This document shows positions 14,258 to 22,971 of a stretch of DNA of 64,000 nucleotides, one piece after another. Below the pieces are notes generated by a model. The model did not search any database. It had not been told where the DNA came from and worked only from the letters and a program-made list of their open reading frames with translations. Source of the DNA: Lachnospiraceae bacterium (GTDB lineage Bacteria > Bacillota > Clostridia > Lachnospirales > Lachnospiraceae); assembly GCA_022652545.1 (NCBI GenBank), contig JALCRM010000004.1:1-64000 (forward strand). Reading direction: 5' to 3'. A program made the position numbers and the translations under genes. How positions within the stretch are numbered: the stretch's first letter is position 1; each line of letters opens with the position of its first letter.

Positions 14258-16006
14258 TTACCTTTTCTCATCGAAATCCGCATCGTCGGAAGACCCGACC
14301 TGTGAATCATATACTTCCTTGTAAATCCTGTTGGTCTTCAGCAATTCTTCATGCGTACCGACGCCGTTGATCCTCCCGTCGTCCATGACGACGATGCGGT
14401 CGCAGTTTTCCACGGAAGAAATACGCTGTGCGATCACAAGCTTTGTCGTGTCCGGAATGGATTCGGACAGCTGTTTGCGGATCTTTGCGTCCGTCGCCGT
14501 GTCCACAGCGCTGGTGCTGTCGTCGAAAATAATGACGCGCGGCTTCATCATCAGCGCGCGGGCGATGCACAGCCGCTGCTTCTGTCCGCCGGATACGTTC
14601 GAGCCGCCCTGCTCGATGCGGGTATTGTAATCATCGGGCATCGTTTCAATGAATTCATCCGCACACGCCAGGCGGCAGGCTTCGCGGCATTCCTCGTCGG
14701 TCGCGTTCCTGTTTCCCCAGCGCAGGTTTTCATAGATCGTGCCGGAAAACAGGACATTTTTCTGGAGCACCACCGCTACCTTGCCGCGCAGCGCTTCAAT
14801 ACTGTAGGCCTTCACGTCGTGCCCGCCCACCGACAGCGTACCGCCTGTCACATCGTACAGACGGCTGATCAGATTCACGAGCGAGGATTTGGCTGAACCC
14901 GTGCCGCCTATGATACCGATGCTCTCGCCGCTGCGGATGCTGAGGCAGATGTCCTTGAGCACCGGTTCCTTCGACTCCGCATTGTAGGCAAAGTTCACAT
15001 GGTCAAAACAGATGCTGCCGTCACTGACTTCGCGGATCGGATCTTCAGGATCCTGCAGTGTGCTCCGCTCCTCGATGACTTCGAGGATACGCTTCGCACT
15101 GGCCTGGGACATCGTGATCATGACGAACACCATCGAAAGCATCATCAGGCTCATCAGGATGTTCATGCAGTAGGTCAGCAGACTCATCAGTTCGCCGGTC
15201 GTCAGGCTGTTCTGGATAATCATGTGCGCGCCGAGCCAGCTGATCAGAAGTATGCAGGTGTAGACCACAAACATCATGGCCGGGGAAATAAAGGAGATAT
15301 TCAGCTCCGCCTTGCAGAACATCAGGTAGATGTTCATGGCCGCCTTCTGGAAACGGTTGATCTCATGATCCTCGCGGACATAGGCCTTGACCACGCGGAT
15401 AGCCGAAACATTTTCCTGCACGCTTTCATTCAGGTCGTCATAGCGCTCGAACACCTGCTTGAAATAACGGGAAGCCCTTCCCATGACAAAAAACAGGAAA
15501 ACGGAGAGGATGGTCACGGCCACAAGATAGACACTCGCCAGCCTCGGGCTGATGAGGAACGACATCGTCATCGCAATGATCAGCGAAGCAGGCGCGCGCA
15601 TGGCCATCCGCAGCGTCATCATGAAGGCGTTCTGCATGTTGGTAACGTCCGTCGTCAGCCTGGTCACAAGGCTGGAAGGCGAAAAATGGTCGATATTTGC
15701 AAAGGAATACATCTGGATATTGTCAAACATCGCCTTGCGCAGGTTCCTCGCAAAACCGGCGGATGCCTTCGCGCCCATGAAGGCACCGATAAAACCGAAC
15801 ATCAGGCCGAGCAGCGCCACCGCCAGCATAAGCAGCCCTGTGTGTATGATATAGGACATGTCCTTTCCATAGATACCCTTGTCGACGATCCTGCCCATCA
15901 GGACCGGGATAACCATTTCGCAGATCACTTCCCCGATCATTGAGAAGGGGGTCACGATGGTCGCGAACTTGAACTGGCCGATATATTTTGTCAGCTTTTT
16001 GATCAT
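14258..16006 (-). CDS. Heterodimeric ABC exporter, degenerate-site subunit
   Basis: 582 residues; ATG 16006 overlaps the MarR stop by 4 bp. Six membrane helices occupy ~15-300 and the ATPase domain ~335-575. Walker A is GGTGSAKSS (Ala for the usual Gly), the signature NVSGGQKQR, Walker B IIFDDSTSAVD with Asp in place of the catalytic Glu, and the switch His is Gln (VIAQRIS). This loss of catalytic residues in one subunit only is typical of asymmetric exporters. Partner: the 647-residue subunit downstream. Probable drug or peptide efflux. Confidence 0.93.
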   Translation of the reverse strand: MIKKLTKYIGQFKFATIVTPFSMIGEVICEMVIPVLMGRIVDKGIYGKDMSYIIHTGLLMLAVALLGLMFGFIGAFMGAKASAGFARNLRKAMFDNIQMYSFANIDHFSPSSLVTRLTTDVTNMQNAFMMTLRMAMRAPASLIIAMTMSFLISPRLASVYLVAVTILSVFLFFVMGRASRYFKQVFERYDDLNESVQENVSAIRVVKAYVREDHEINRFQKAAMNIYLMFCKAELNISFISPAMMFVVYTCILLISWLGAHMIIQNSLTTGELMSLLTYCMNILMSLMMLSMVFVMITMSQASAKRILEVIEERSTLQDPEDPIREVSDGSICFDHVNFAYNAESKEPVLKDICLSIRSGESIGIIGGTGSAKSSLVNLISRLYDVTGGTLSVGGHDVKAYSIEALRGKVAVVLQKNVLFSGTIYENLRWGNRNATDEECREACRLACADEFIETMPDDYNTRIEQGGSNVSGGQKQRLCIARALMMKPRVIIFDDSTSAVDTATDAKIRKQLSESIPDTTKLVIAQRISSVENCDRIVVMDDGRINGVGTHEELLKTNRIYKEVYDSQVGSSDDADFDEKR

Positions 16007-16536
16007 TGCAGTTCCTCCAGATTCCGGTATGCCCTTGCCAGCAGAGTGCTGAGTTCCCGGGTTTCTTCCTTGGTAAATCCTTTCGTCAGGTACTTGTTTG
16101 TGCGTTCATGCACACGGCCGAGTTTCTGCAGGACGCTTTTTCCTTTTCCTGTCAGCATGATGTTCCGGCAGCGCCGGTCATTTTTGTCCACTTCCTGCCG
16201 GATCAGGCCCTTCTCTTCCATTCTTCCGATCAGACCTATCATCGTGGGGTGTTTTACATGCATGCCTTCGCAGAGTTCCTTCTGCGTCACGCCGGTCTGC
16301 CCGGCCGGTTTTCCCTGTGCGGTATCCTTGCCTTCTTCGACCGGTTTCCTCTGTGCAGCATCTTTGCCTTCCCCGCACCGGTCCGCCTTTGCCAGGAAAA
16401 ACAGGATCCCGATCTGCGAAAAGGTCAGGTCGTCATCCCTGAACTGCTCGTTTACCTTGCTCGTGAACTTCTCATTTATCAGCTTGAGCTGATACCCAAG
16501 CGGAGCATCTTCAAAGCGATGTGTGTGTTTTTCCAT
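16003..16536 (-). CDS. MarR-family repressor of the ABC exporter operon
   Basis: 177 residues. The MarR winged helix is clear: FSQIGILFFLAKAD, then VTQKELCEGMHVKHPTMIGL (recognition helix), RMEEKGLIRQ and the wing DKNDRRCRNIML. Unusually, about 30 extra hydrophilic residues sit between the second and third helices and contain a near-duplicate (GEGKDAAQRKPV / EEGKDTAQGKPA). It heads the operon and overlaps the first ABC gene. A nested palindrome covering its promoter (16597-16640) indicates autorepression lifted by a ligand, probably the exporter substrate. Confidence 0.9.
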   Translation of the reverse strand: MEKHTHRFEDAPLGYQLKLINEKFTSKVNEQFRDDDLTFSQIGILFFLAKADRCGEGKDAAQRKPVEEGKDTAQGKPAGQTGVTQKELCEGMHVKHPTMIGLIGRMEEKGLIRQEVDKNDRRCRNIMLTGKGKSVLQKLGRVHERTNKYLTKGFTKEETRELSTLLARAYRNLEELQ

Positions 16537-16596
16537 GTAAGCGCTTCCCCTTTCTTCCTGCAGTCTTCGTGCGCTTCTTCAGATTGTCTTAATAAA

Positions 16597-16640
16597 TGTA
16601 GCGCAGTACATATTTTATGTACTCGGCTACATATTGTCAA
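16597..16640 (-). promoter_or_regulatory. MarR promoter with nested palindromic operator
   Basis: On the minus strand TTGACA (16635-16640), a 17-bp spacer and TAAAAT (16612-16617). A double palindrome centred on 16614 covers the -10 box and most of the spacer: inner GTACATA/TATGTAC (16606-16622) and outer TGTAGC/GCTACA (16597-16602, 16626-16631). Bound repressor would block RNA polymerase. Confidence 0.8.
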
Positions 16641-16735
16641 TACGTTTCGGGAACACACAGGGACTTTATTCTTTTTTAATAATTTTGCGCCCTGCCGCGC
16701 CGGAAAAAACCGAACTTAAGAATTCATTTCGATTT

Positions 16736-16851
16736 CCTTAAGGTACACCTAAGGTTCGGGAATTATGATGGCGTTGTTCCAAAGGGGACAGCAAAGGGAT
16801 AAGCGATCCGGAAAGATCGCAGCCGTCCGGATCCGGGAAACGCAGAGGATC
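16736..16851 (+). promoter_or_regulatory. Possible structured leader of the beta-helix protein gene
   Basis: The 348-bp gap 16537-16884 holds the MarR operator and, nearer the beta-helix gene, several possible RNA hairpins: GTTGTTCC/GGGACAGC (16773-16792), GCGATC/GATCGC (16803-16820) and GATCC/GGATC (16830-16851). An imperfect palindrome CCTTAAGG/CCTAAGG lies at 16736-16755. I could not match this to a known riboswitch; it lacks the conserved GCAAACC and CGCAAAGCC blocks of c-di-GMP-I aptamers. Confidence 0.3.
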
Positions 16852-16884
16852 AGCGGATAGCCCACAGCGAAAGGCGGTCATAAC

Positions 16885-18789
16885 ATGAAAGCAAGGAAAG
16901 CAGAGAATATAGTGAAGGGCTTCGCAGCCGCGGCAGCGGTAACTGCCGTTACCGTATACACGGCCCTTCCTTTGAATGTTTCGGCGGCATCTTCCTCAGC
17001 CACCGCTTCCACATCCGTATCCGCGTCAGACTCTTCGGCAAATTCGTCCACATCCGGCGCAGGCGGGCAGGCTCCTTCCGGGACACCTCCCACCGGCAGC
17101 CCTGATGGCAGCGGCAGCGGTTCTGCTCCTTCCGGAACGCCTCCGACAGATGCCGGCGGTACAGCCGGCAGCGGTGCTGCAGGCGGCAGCGCGCCGGGCG
17201 GCGGACAGAGTTCCGCAGTCACCAGCTGGTCTGCAGCGACCGAATACACCGCGGATGCGACCGAAAGCAACGGCACCTACGATTCTACCGGTACCGATGA
17301 AAATGCCATCCATGTTTCCGACGGTGCTTCCGTCACGCTCAACGATCCGACCGTCACGCGCACAAGCAGTGACAGTCAGGGCGGCGACAGTTCCAGTTTT
17401 TACGGCGTAGGCGCTGCAGTCCTGACGACAGACGGCACCACCTATATCAACGGCGGTACGATCACGACAGACTCCAAGGGTGCGGCCGGTGTTTTCTCCT
17501 ATGACAAAGGCGTCACCTACGTGGCAGGCACCACGATCAATACCAGTCAGGACACGTCCGGCGGTCTGCACGTAGCGGGCGGCGGCACACTCTATGCCTG
17601 GAACGTCAACGCAGTCACGCAGGGGGAATCCTCCGCTGCGATCCGCAGTGACCGCGGAGGCGGCACGATGGTCATCGACGGCGGCTCCTACACTTCGAAC
17701 GGCACAGGCTCCCCGGCCGTCTATACCACGGCGGATATCTCGATCAACGACGCCACCCTGACCGCCAACGGTTCCGAGGGCGTCTGCATAGAAGGCATGA
17801 ACACGCTGCGCCTTTTCGACAGTGACCTGACCTCCAACATGGCGGACGACAGCCAGAATGACTCGACCTGGTCCGTGATCCTGTACCAGAGCATGTCGGG
17901 CGACTCCGAGGTGGGCACCTCCGAATTTTCGATGACAGGCGGCAGCCTCACATCCAAAAACGGCGGCCTGTTTTATACCACAAATACAACGAGTGAATTC
18001 CTGCTCGACAACGTGAACATCACCGCGGCGGACGACAGCGAATACTTCCTGCGTTGCTCCGGTAACAACAACCAGCGCGGCTGGGGCACCTCCGGTGCTA
18101 ACGGCGCCGTCACCAATTTCACTGCGATCGATCAGGTCATGAAAGGCGATGTGATCTGGGATTCCATTTCCAAGCTGGACTTCTACATGACAGACGGCAG
18201 TACCCTTACAGGCGCCGTCACAGACGATGAGACATATGCCGGAAACGGCGGCGACGGCTACTGCAGCCTCTATATCGACAACGGTTCCACCTGGACCGTC
18301 ACCGGAGACAGTACCGTGACCAACCTCTACAACGAGGGGACTATCGTCGATGAAAACGGCAACACCGTTACGATCGTCAGCAGTGACGGGACAAAATATG
18401 TTTCGGGCAGCAGTTCCGTGACCGTCACCGTGACCGGCACATACAGCACGACCGCCGATCTGTCCGGCGTACTCACTGCTCCGCAGTGGTCCGACTATGA
18501 AGTCTCCGTTCCTTCGCAGATCACGGCAGTGACGGAAACAGCCAGTGTTACGGCAGACGCTTCCGATACCGCAGCTTCCTCCGGGACAGCTGCTTCCACA
18601 GATACAGCTTCTACGGTCTCCACGGCTTCCTCAGATGCGAACGATACTTCCGCCGCATCAGACACCGCTACGGACAGTTCTTCCGCCGAAACCAAAACAT
18701 CCAGCGTACCGCTGGTCGCAGGCATTATCGCGGCCGGTGCACTGGCAGGCGGCGGCTCGGCTTACATCCTCCGCAGAAAGAAGGACTGA
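16885..18789 (+). CDS. Exported beta-helix surface protein with C-terminal membrane anchor
   Basis: 634 residues; ATG 16885 has a weak AGGCGG site. A signal peptide (~1-35) ends near NVSAAS. Residues ~36-110 are a Ser/Gly/Pro/Ala-rich linker with a repeated PSGTPPT motif. Residues ~110-490 are short repeated strands of type GGxITT, GGSYTSNG and GGSLTSKNGG, as in right-handed beta-helix surface proteins. Residues ~540-605 form a second Ser/Thr/Ala linker. The C-terminus (VPLVAGIIAAGALAGGGSA then YILRRKKD) is a membrane helix with a positive tail, but no LPXTG sortase motif is seen. Probable adhesin or carbohydrate-interacting surface protein (inference). Confidence 0.82.
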   Translation: MKARKAENIVKGFAAAAAVTAVTVYTALPLNVSAASSSATASTSVSASDSSANSSTSGAGGQAPSGTPPTGSPDGSGSGSAPSGTPPTDAGGTAGSGAAGGSAPGGGQSSAVTSWSAATEYTADATESNGTYDSTGTDENAIHVSDGASVTLNDPTVTRTSSDSQGGDSSSFYGVGAAVLTTDGTTYINGGTITTDSKGAAGVFSYDKGVTYVAGTTINTSQDTSGGLHVAGGGTLYAWNVNAVTQGESSAAIRSDRGGGTMVIDGGSYTSNGTGSPAVYTTADISINDATLTANGSEGVCIEGMNTLRLFDSDLTSNMADDSQNDSTWSVILYQSMSGDSEVGTSEFSMTGGSLTSKNGGLFYTTNTTSEFLLDNVNITAADDSEYFLRCSGNNNQRGWGTSGANGAVTNFTAIDQVMKGDVIWDSISKLDFYMTDGSTLTGAVTDDETYAGNGGDGYCSLYIDNGSTWTVTGDSTVTNLYNEGTIVDENGNTVTIVSSDGTKYVSGSSSVTVTVTGTYSTTADLSGVLTAPQWSDYEVSVPSQITAVTETASVTADASDTAASSGTAASTDTASTVSTASSDANDTSAASDTATDSSSAETKTSSVPLVAGIIAAGALAGGGSAYILRRKKD

Positions 18790-18827
18790 TCCACTGACTC
18801 CGGTACCACCTATATTCCCCTTTTCCC

Positions 18828-18853
18828 GGGGCGCGGTCTTCGGACCGCGTCCC
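18828..18853. terminator. UUCG-loop terminator between convergent genes
   Basis: Stem GGGGCGCGGTC (18828-18838) with GACCGCGTCCC (18843-18853) closed by a TTCG tetraloop and followed by TTAATTT on the plus strand. It lies between the beta-helix gene and convergent queT and can serve both. Confidence 0.75.
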
Positions 18854-18866
18854 TTAATTTATGCAC

Positions 18867-19358
18867 TTATTGCGGGTCGAACACCTGCGTACGTATCGGG
18901 AGCAGCGCAGTGATCAGGATCTGCCCGAAAAACAGGCAGCAGATCGCCTCACCTGCACCGACAGTCGCCATCTGGAGCGGAATGCCGCCGGGCACGCCGT
19001 AGCCGTAGGTAAGGACAAACGGAATGATGATCGCGTTGCTTGCAATGGGGGGCAGGCTGCAGAGATAGCGGTGCTTCCTCAGAAGGTACGTGCCTGCCGC
19101 GCCAAGAAGCGTAGCCAGCGTACCGAAAATGATGTCGTAGATGCTGCCGCCTGTTACCAGATTGGCTATGAGACAGCCGATCGTCAGGCCGGGTACTGCC
19201 GCTGTCGTAAAAAAGGGAAGGATGGTGAGCGCTTCGGAAAAGCGTACCTGGATCATGCCGCTGGCAAGGTCAAAACCTGCTGCAAGCGCTGTGAGAACTA
19301 CATAGATGGCAGCGATCATCGCCGCCTGTACAAGGAACAGGATCTTACGGTCTTTCAT
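18867..19358 (-). CDS. queT: QueT-family queuosine precursor transporter
   Basis: 163 residues with five to six membrane helices. Family features include RFSEALTILPFF near residue 40, IANLVTGGSIYDIIFGTLAT, and the terminal GAGEAICC region. It is the substrate-binding S component of an energy-coupling-factor importer that takes up queuosine precursors (preQ1/preQ0 or queuine); shared ECF ATPases are not in the window. Its leader could hold a preQ1 riboswitch. Confidence 0.85.
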   Translation of the reverse strand: MKDRKILFLVQAAMIAAIYVVLTALAAGFDLASGMIQVRFSEALTILPFFTTAAVPGLTIGCLIANLVTGGSIYDIIFGTLATLLGAAGTYLLRKHRYLCSLPPIASNAIIIPFVLTYGYGVPGGIPLQMATVGAGEAICCLFFGQILITALLPIRTQVFDPQ

Positions 19359-19430
19359 AGTCGGTCTCCTTTAGAGTTTTACGAGTGGGAAGGGCCGGGC
19401 TGCCATGGACAGCGCGGCAAACACTCGAAC
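19359..19430 (-). promoter_or_regulatory. queT leader with possible preQ1-type element
   Basis: On the minus strand CGAGTG (complement of 19422-19427) can pair with CACTCG (complement of 19382-19387) around a GC-rich internal region, followed by TAAAACTCTAAAGGAG leading into the queT start. queT genes often carry preQ1 riboswitches, but I do not recognise the preQ1-I or -II consensus here. Low-confidence candidate. Confidence 0.25.
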
Positions 19431-19528
19431 AAAAGCAACACCGGCGACTTTAACACGGATGGGCATATTTTGCAAGGGCCGCGGGCCTCTTCCCTCTGAC
19501 CGCGGCTGGCAGCGGGGATACAGCCCCG

Positions 19529-20308
19529 TTACAGGCTGCGCAGACCGGCGGCCAGCAGATGGAAAAACCAGAGGTGGGCCGGATAAAAGACGTAAAAGAA
19601 ATATCGGTTGAAAGCGCTTTTCTTACCTTTCTTGCCATTATAAAGAAGCAGAAAAGGCAAAAACAGGAATGTGAAATTTTCCGAATTGAAGCAGAGATCG
19701 CTGAACCATATCCCGGCATCTCCATAATCACCCGGCATCGGCAGGCCGGTCAGTGCGATCAGCAGTGCATTCCAGATAAGAAATACGATGACCTGTTTTC
19801 TGCGGTTTCCGTAAAACAGATAGAAGATCACAATAACAGACAGGTTCTGGATGCTCCCTTCCAATCCAAAGGCATAACTGCCGATGGTAACGGGGTATAC
19901 GGAAAATACGGCACTACCCATGCAAAGCAGTACGGCGGCCGCGTACAGAAGGACTTTTCTGCCTCTTTCCGCCTTCTTCGCGCACTCCATGACGCACATC
20001 AGACTGAAGCCGATAGCCAGAGTGAGGAAAATATTGTCCGAAATGGAATCCTTCCCGAGCAGGAGGGACGACAGATAATCTCCTGCCTGCATGAGAACCG
20101 CTGCCACCCACAGTCTCAGAAGATACTTCTTCCGGCTCCTCGTATGGAAAAAGCCTTCGACCACAAAGAAGGAAAAAAGCGGGGAGACAAAACGTGTGAT
20201 CAGGTGAAACCAGGACGGAATTATGAGCGGCATCGCGAGATACATGGAGTCCAACGCCATAAAAAAGGCCGCAAAATACTTCAGTTGATTTACATTCCAT
20301 TTCTTCAT
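19529..20308 (-). CDS. TraX family membrane protein
   Basis: 259 residues, about eight hydrophobic segments; ATG 20308 follows AGGAG. The N-terminus (NQLKYFAAFFMALDSMYLA) and C-terminus (YFFYVFYPAHLWFFHLLA) match the TraX family. TraX acetylates pilin in F plasmids; chromosomal Firmicute members may acylate surface molecules (inference). No conjugation gene is nearby, so the plasmid role does not apply. Confidence 0.8.
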   Translation of the reverse strand: MKKWNVNQLKYFAAFFMALDSMYLAMPLIIPSWFHLITRFVSPLFSFFVVEGFFHTRSRKKYLLRLWVAAVLMQAGDYLSSLLLGKDSISDNIFLTLAIGFSLMCVMECAKKAERGRKVLLYAAAVLLCMGSAVFSVYPVTIGSYAFGLEGSIQNLSVIVIFYLFYGNRRKQVIVFLIWNALLIALTGLPMPGDYGDAGIWFSDLCFNSENFTFLFLPFLLLYNGKKGKKSAFNRYFFYVFYPAHLWFFHLLAAGLRSL

Positions 20309-20445
20309 TACACACTCCTGAACGCTAACCGGAAAAATCGATTTTTCAGAACCTGATTTGTTTGCGGCGGAGCCTTCCGGGCACCGAAACGATCAGCGCT
20401 GCGCCTCGCCATTGTCTGCTCTGCACCTGCATCCCCGGCCGTTTT

Positions 20446-21441
20446 CTATATCGGCAGCAGAGATTCGATCGTCAGTGCGAGCCACAGCAGAAGCACGGCG
20501 ACCGTGATCCACTTATATCGGACCATGATGGCAATATACTCGCGGATGAAGGCGCTCGGCCAGTAATACATGGCCGTTTTACAGCCGATCCCGGCCGCAT
20601 TCATGCCGAGATCCCTGGCGAACATGCCTGTGCGGAAAACATGATAATCACTCGTGACGAAAAGATACCGGTGTTCCCTGCCGCCGCCCAGCATGTCTCT
20701 CACGTTTCTTAAGTTTTCATAAGTTGTCGCCGACTTGTCTTCCAGCAGCATTGCATCCCGGGGAAATCCCTGCCCGAGAAGATAATTCTCCATGGCCTGG
20801 GCTTCGGACAGTTTTTCATCCGCTCCCTGTCCGCCTGAAAGTACCAGTTTTGCCCGGCCGTTCAGTTTCTTATACACTTCGGCGGCTTTGTCGAGGCGCC
20901 CTTTCAGCAGAGGGGACACCCTTTCGCCATCCAGCAGACCGCAGCCATGCACGATAATATAATCGCAGTGCATATCTTTGGGCAGTCTCAGATAAAGCAG
21001 CGAATAGATGAGAAGTGCCGTAAAAGTGGCTGAAACATATACCGTCAGTATACTTCCGAGCCACAGGAAGGACATAAGCATGGTGTCAGGCGTCGAAACA
21101 AGCAGCATACACCCTGTCGCGATCATGCCTGCGATCATGGCGAATCCTGCCAGCATGGACAGCAGGTTGGACAGCTTCCTTCCTTCCCTTTTCAGCATGA
21201 AAACGCCGTTCAGGATCAGCAAAACGGCAATAAACAGAAGCGACAGCGGAACAAAAAAGAGAAAGAAAAGCATGATGCCTTCGCTGACGTATTCCACATG
21301 CCGCGTTGTTTCTGCAAATCCGGTAAAAAGCAGAACCACGGCCGCCAGCAGGACGATGACATTCAGAAAGCTTCTGGGATCCCTGTACAGAAGCAGACAA
21401 AACAGCAGCAGACACAACGATCCGATTATCAGGTAAAGCAT
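20446..21441 (-). CDS. YdcF-like (DUF218) membrane protein
   Basis: 331 residues; ATG 21441 follows AGGAGG. The N-terminal ~145 residues hold four or more membrane helices. The C-terminal DUF218 domain carries IIVHGCGLLDGERVSPLL, LVLSGGQGADEKLSEAQAM, ATTYENLRN and FVTSDYHVFR, which match the family's binding-site motifs. One more membrane helix ends the protein. DUF218 proteins (SanA, YdcF) are tied to envelope functions; the reaction is not established. The stop codon is TAG, showing TAG is a normal stop in this genome. Confidence 0.85.
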   Translation of the reverse strand: MLYLIIGSLCLLLFCLLLYRDPRSFLNVIVLLAAVVLLFTGFAETTRHVEYVSEGIMLFFLFFVPLSLLFIAVLLILNGVFMLKREGRKLSNLLSMLAGFAMIAGMIATGCMLLVSTPDTMLMSFLWLGSILTVYVSATFTALLIYSLLYLRLPKDMHCDYIIVHGCGLLDGERVSPLLKGRLDKAAEVYKKLNGRAKLVLSGGQGADEKLSEAQAMENYLLGQGFPRDAMLLEDKSATTYENLRNVRDMLGGGREHRYLFVTSDYHVFRTGMFARDLGMNAAGIGCKTAMYYWPSAFIREYIAIMVRYKWITVAVLLLWLALTIESLLPI

Positions 21442-21584
21442 CCCGCACCTCCTGCCATATTTCTACCACAAAGCGATGCGGACTGGCAATAAAGTACTGT
21501 GCAGGATCGATAGATTTGCAGTGCCCGGTGATTGTTAATTCCAGTTCCTCCTCTCCTTTTCTATTCGTAAAAAATGTAGTAATC

Positions 21585-21601
21585 CATACGTAAAAAGTAT
21601 G
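21585..21601. promoter_or_regulatory. LysR-type box upstream of the second LysR gene
   Basis: CATAC-GTAAAAA-GTATG is an interrupted palindrome of the T-N11-A form bound by LysR regulators. It lies about 90 bp before the LysR ATG, in the divergent gap to the DUF218 gene. A second CGTAAAAAATG lies just upstream. Likely autoregulatory site (inference). Confidence 0.5.
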
Positions 21602-21689
21602 ATAGAATGTATAAAGCATATATGCATAGGAACATGTGACCGTATGCGGATATGTTTTTGAAAAAGCCGGAACATTCAGGGAGGTAACA

Positions 21690-22649
21690 ATGGATTTCCG
21701 TTCTTTGCAGTACTTTACGATGGTGGCTGAAGAACTGAACTTTTCACGCGCGGCGGAGAAGCTGAACATGAGCCAGCCGCCTTTGAGCAATCAGATCAAA
21801 CAGTTAGAGGAAGATCTCGGCGTGCAGCTGTTCATCCGCGGCAAGCGGCATCTCAAACTTACGGAGGCAGGCAATCTCCTTCTGCGCCGTTCCCGCCAGA
21901 TCCTGGCTCTTTCAGGCAAAACACGGGAAGAGCTGTATTCCCTCGGCAACGAATTTTCAGGCCGCATCTGCCTCGGCATGGTCGAAGGCATGGCGCCCTA
22001 TCTGGCTGCCGGCTGGATCGCCGGTTTCCGGAAAGCCTTCCCAAGGGTAACATATGAACTCTGGAACGGCTCCAGCGACGACGTCATCGACCAGCTCAAA
22101 CGAGGCCTGGTGGACATTGCCGTGATCGCCGCCCCGTACGACCACGAACATCTCGACGGGATCGAAGTCGGCGTCGAGCCCTGGGTAGCCATCATTCCGA
22201 AATCGCACCAGCTGGCCACTGTACCGGGAGATACCATCCCGCTTGCCAGCCTGATCGGCGAACCGCTGATCATCCCGAAACGTCCTTCCCGCCGTGTCGC
22301 CATAGAGCAATGGTTTGAGGGCATCGGCGCGGAGCCCAATATTCTGTGTGCCCTGGCAAACTATGTCGACGCTGCGGCGCTCGCGGAGGAAAATGCCGGC
22401 ATCAGTATTTTCCCGCAGTCACGCCCTTCCTTCAATCCGGCCGTCGTCTGCAAGGTGATCACCAATCCGGCCAAGATCGCCAGATACATTCTCGTATGGA
22501 ACAAGGAACAGCCGCCTACCGGCCTGGCTCTGGAATTCATCAATTTTGTCAGGAATATTCCCGCCCCGGACGAGAACAGCAAAAAACGGACGTCCGAAGA
22601 CATCCGTTTCCGTGAATTCGTTATCCCTGATGGTGCGGACCTGCTTTGA
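21690..22649 (+). CDS. LysR-family transcriptional regulator
   Basis: ATG 21690 follows GGGAGGTAAC and begins the canonical MDFRSLQYFTMVAEELNFS. The HTH is AAEKLNMSQPPLSNQIKQLE and the effector domain spans ~90-295. It resembles the CynR/BenM-like branch in overall length and motif order. The only divergent neighbour is the DUF218 gene, a possible target. Convergent with barstar, with a 13-bp gap. Confidence 0.88.
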   Translation: MDFRSLQYFTMVAEELNFSRAAEKLNMSQPPLSNQIKQLEEDLGVQLFIRGKRHLKLTEAGNLLLRRSRQILALSGKTREELYSLGNEFSGRICLGMVEGMAPYLAAGWIAGFRKAFPRVTYELWNGSSDDVIDQLKRGLVDIAVIAAPYDHEHLDGIEVGVEPWVAIIPKSHQLATVPGDTIPLASLIGEPLIIPKRPSRRVAIEQWFEGIGAEPNILCALANYVDAAALAEENAGISIFPQSRPSFNPAVVCKVITNPAKIARYILVWNKEQPPTGLALEFINFVRNIPAPDENSKKRTSEDIRFREFVIPDGADLL

Positions 22650-22662
22650 CATATCCGCACTG

Positions 22663-22929
22663 TCAGGCAAAAAACACCGCAAGGCGGGGATTTTCTTCTT
22701 CGGAATCTTCGAAGACCTGCCGCAGCTGCCAGAGATAATCGCTGATGTAGGATTCCTCATCGATCCCGTAAATGCCGACTGCCGTGTCTTCGGAAATATC
22801 CGTCAGGCAGTCGTGCAGTGCATCGAGATTCTTACCGTAATAGTCCGGGAACTCCATCCGCTCCGCCAGATAGTCCTGTACCTCTTCCGGCGTACCGAGG
22901 TCCTCCAGATCCAGAATGATCTTTTTCAT
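22663..22929 (-). CDS. Barstar-family ribonuclease inhibitor
   Basis: 88 residues; ATG 22929 follows GAGGAG. The barstar signature FPDYYGKNLDALHDCLTD is intact, including the YYGxNLDAL helix that plugs the barnase active site. It sits 42 bp downstream of the barnase-like lipoprotein gene, in the same direction, and should neutralise that enzyme in the cytoplasm before export. Confidence 0.93.
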   Translation of the reverse strand: MKKIILDLEDLGTPEEVQDYLAERMEFPDYYGKNLDALHDCLTDISEDTAVGIYGIDEESYISDYLWQLRQVFEDSEEENPRLAVFFA

Positions 22930-22971
22930 CTTGCTCCTCTTCGTACAATCTTTCCTGAGTACAGTCTTTCC

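Noticed and set aside
16773-16851. c-di-GMP-I riboswitch
   Set aside because: Hairpins exist but the conserved GCAAACC and CGCAAAGCC blocks are not found in order.
19529-20308. Conjugative element suggested by a TraX-like protein
   Set aside because: No relaxase, type IV secretion or other tra gene is nearby; chromosomal TraX-like proteins are common in Clostridia.
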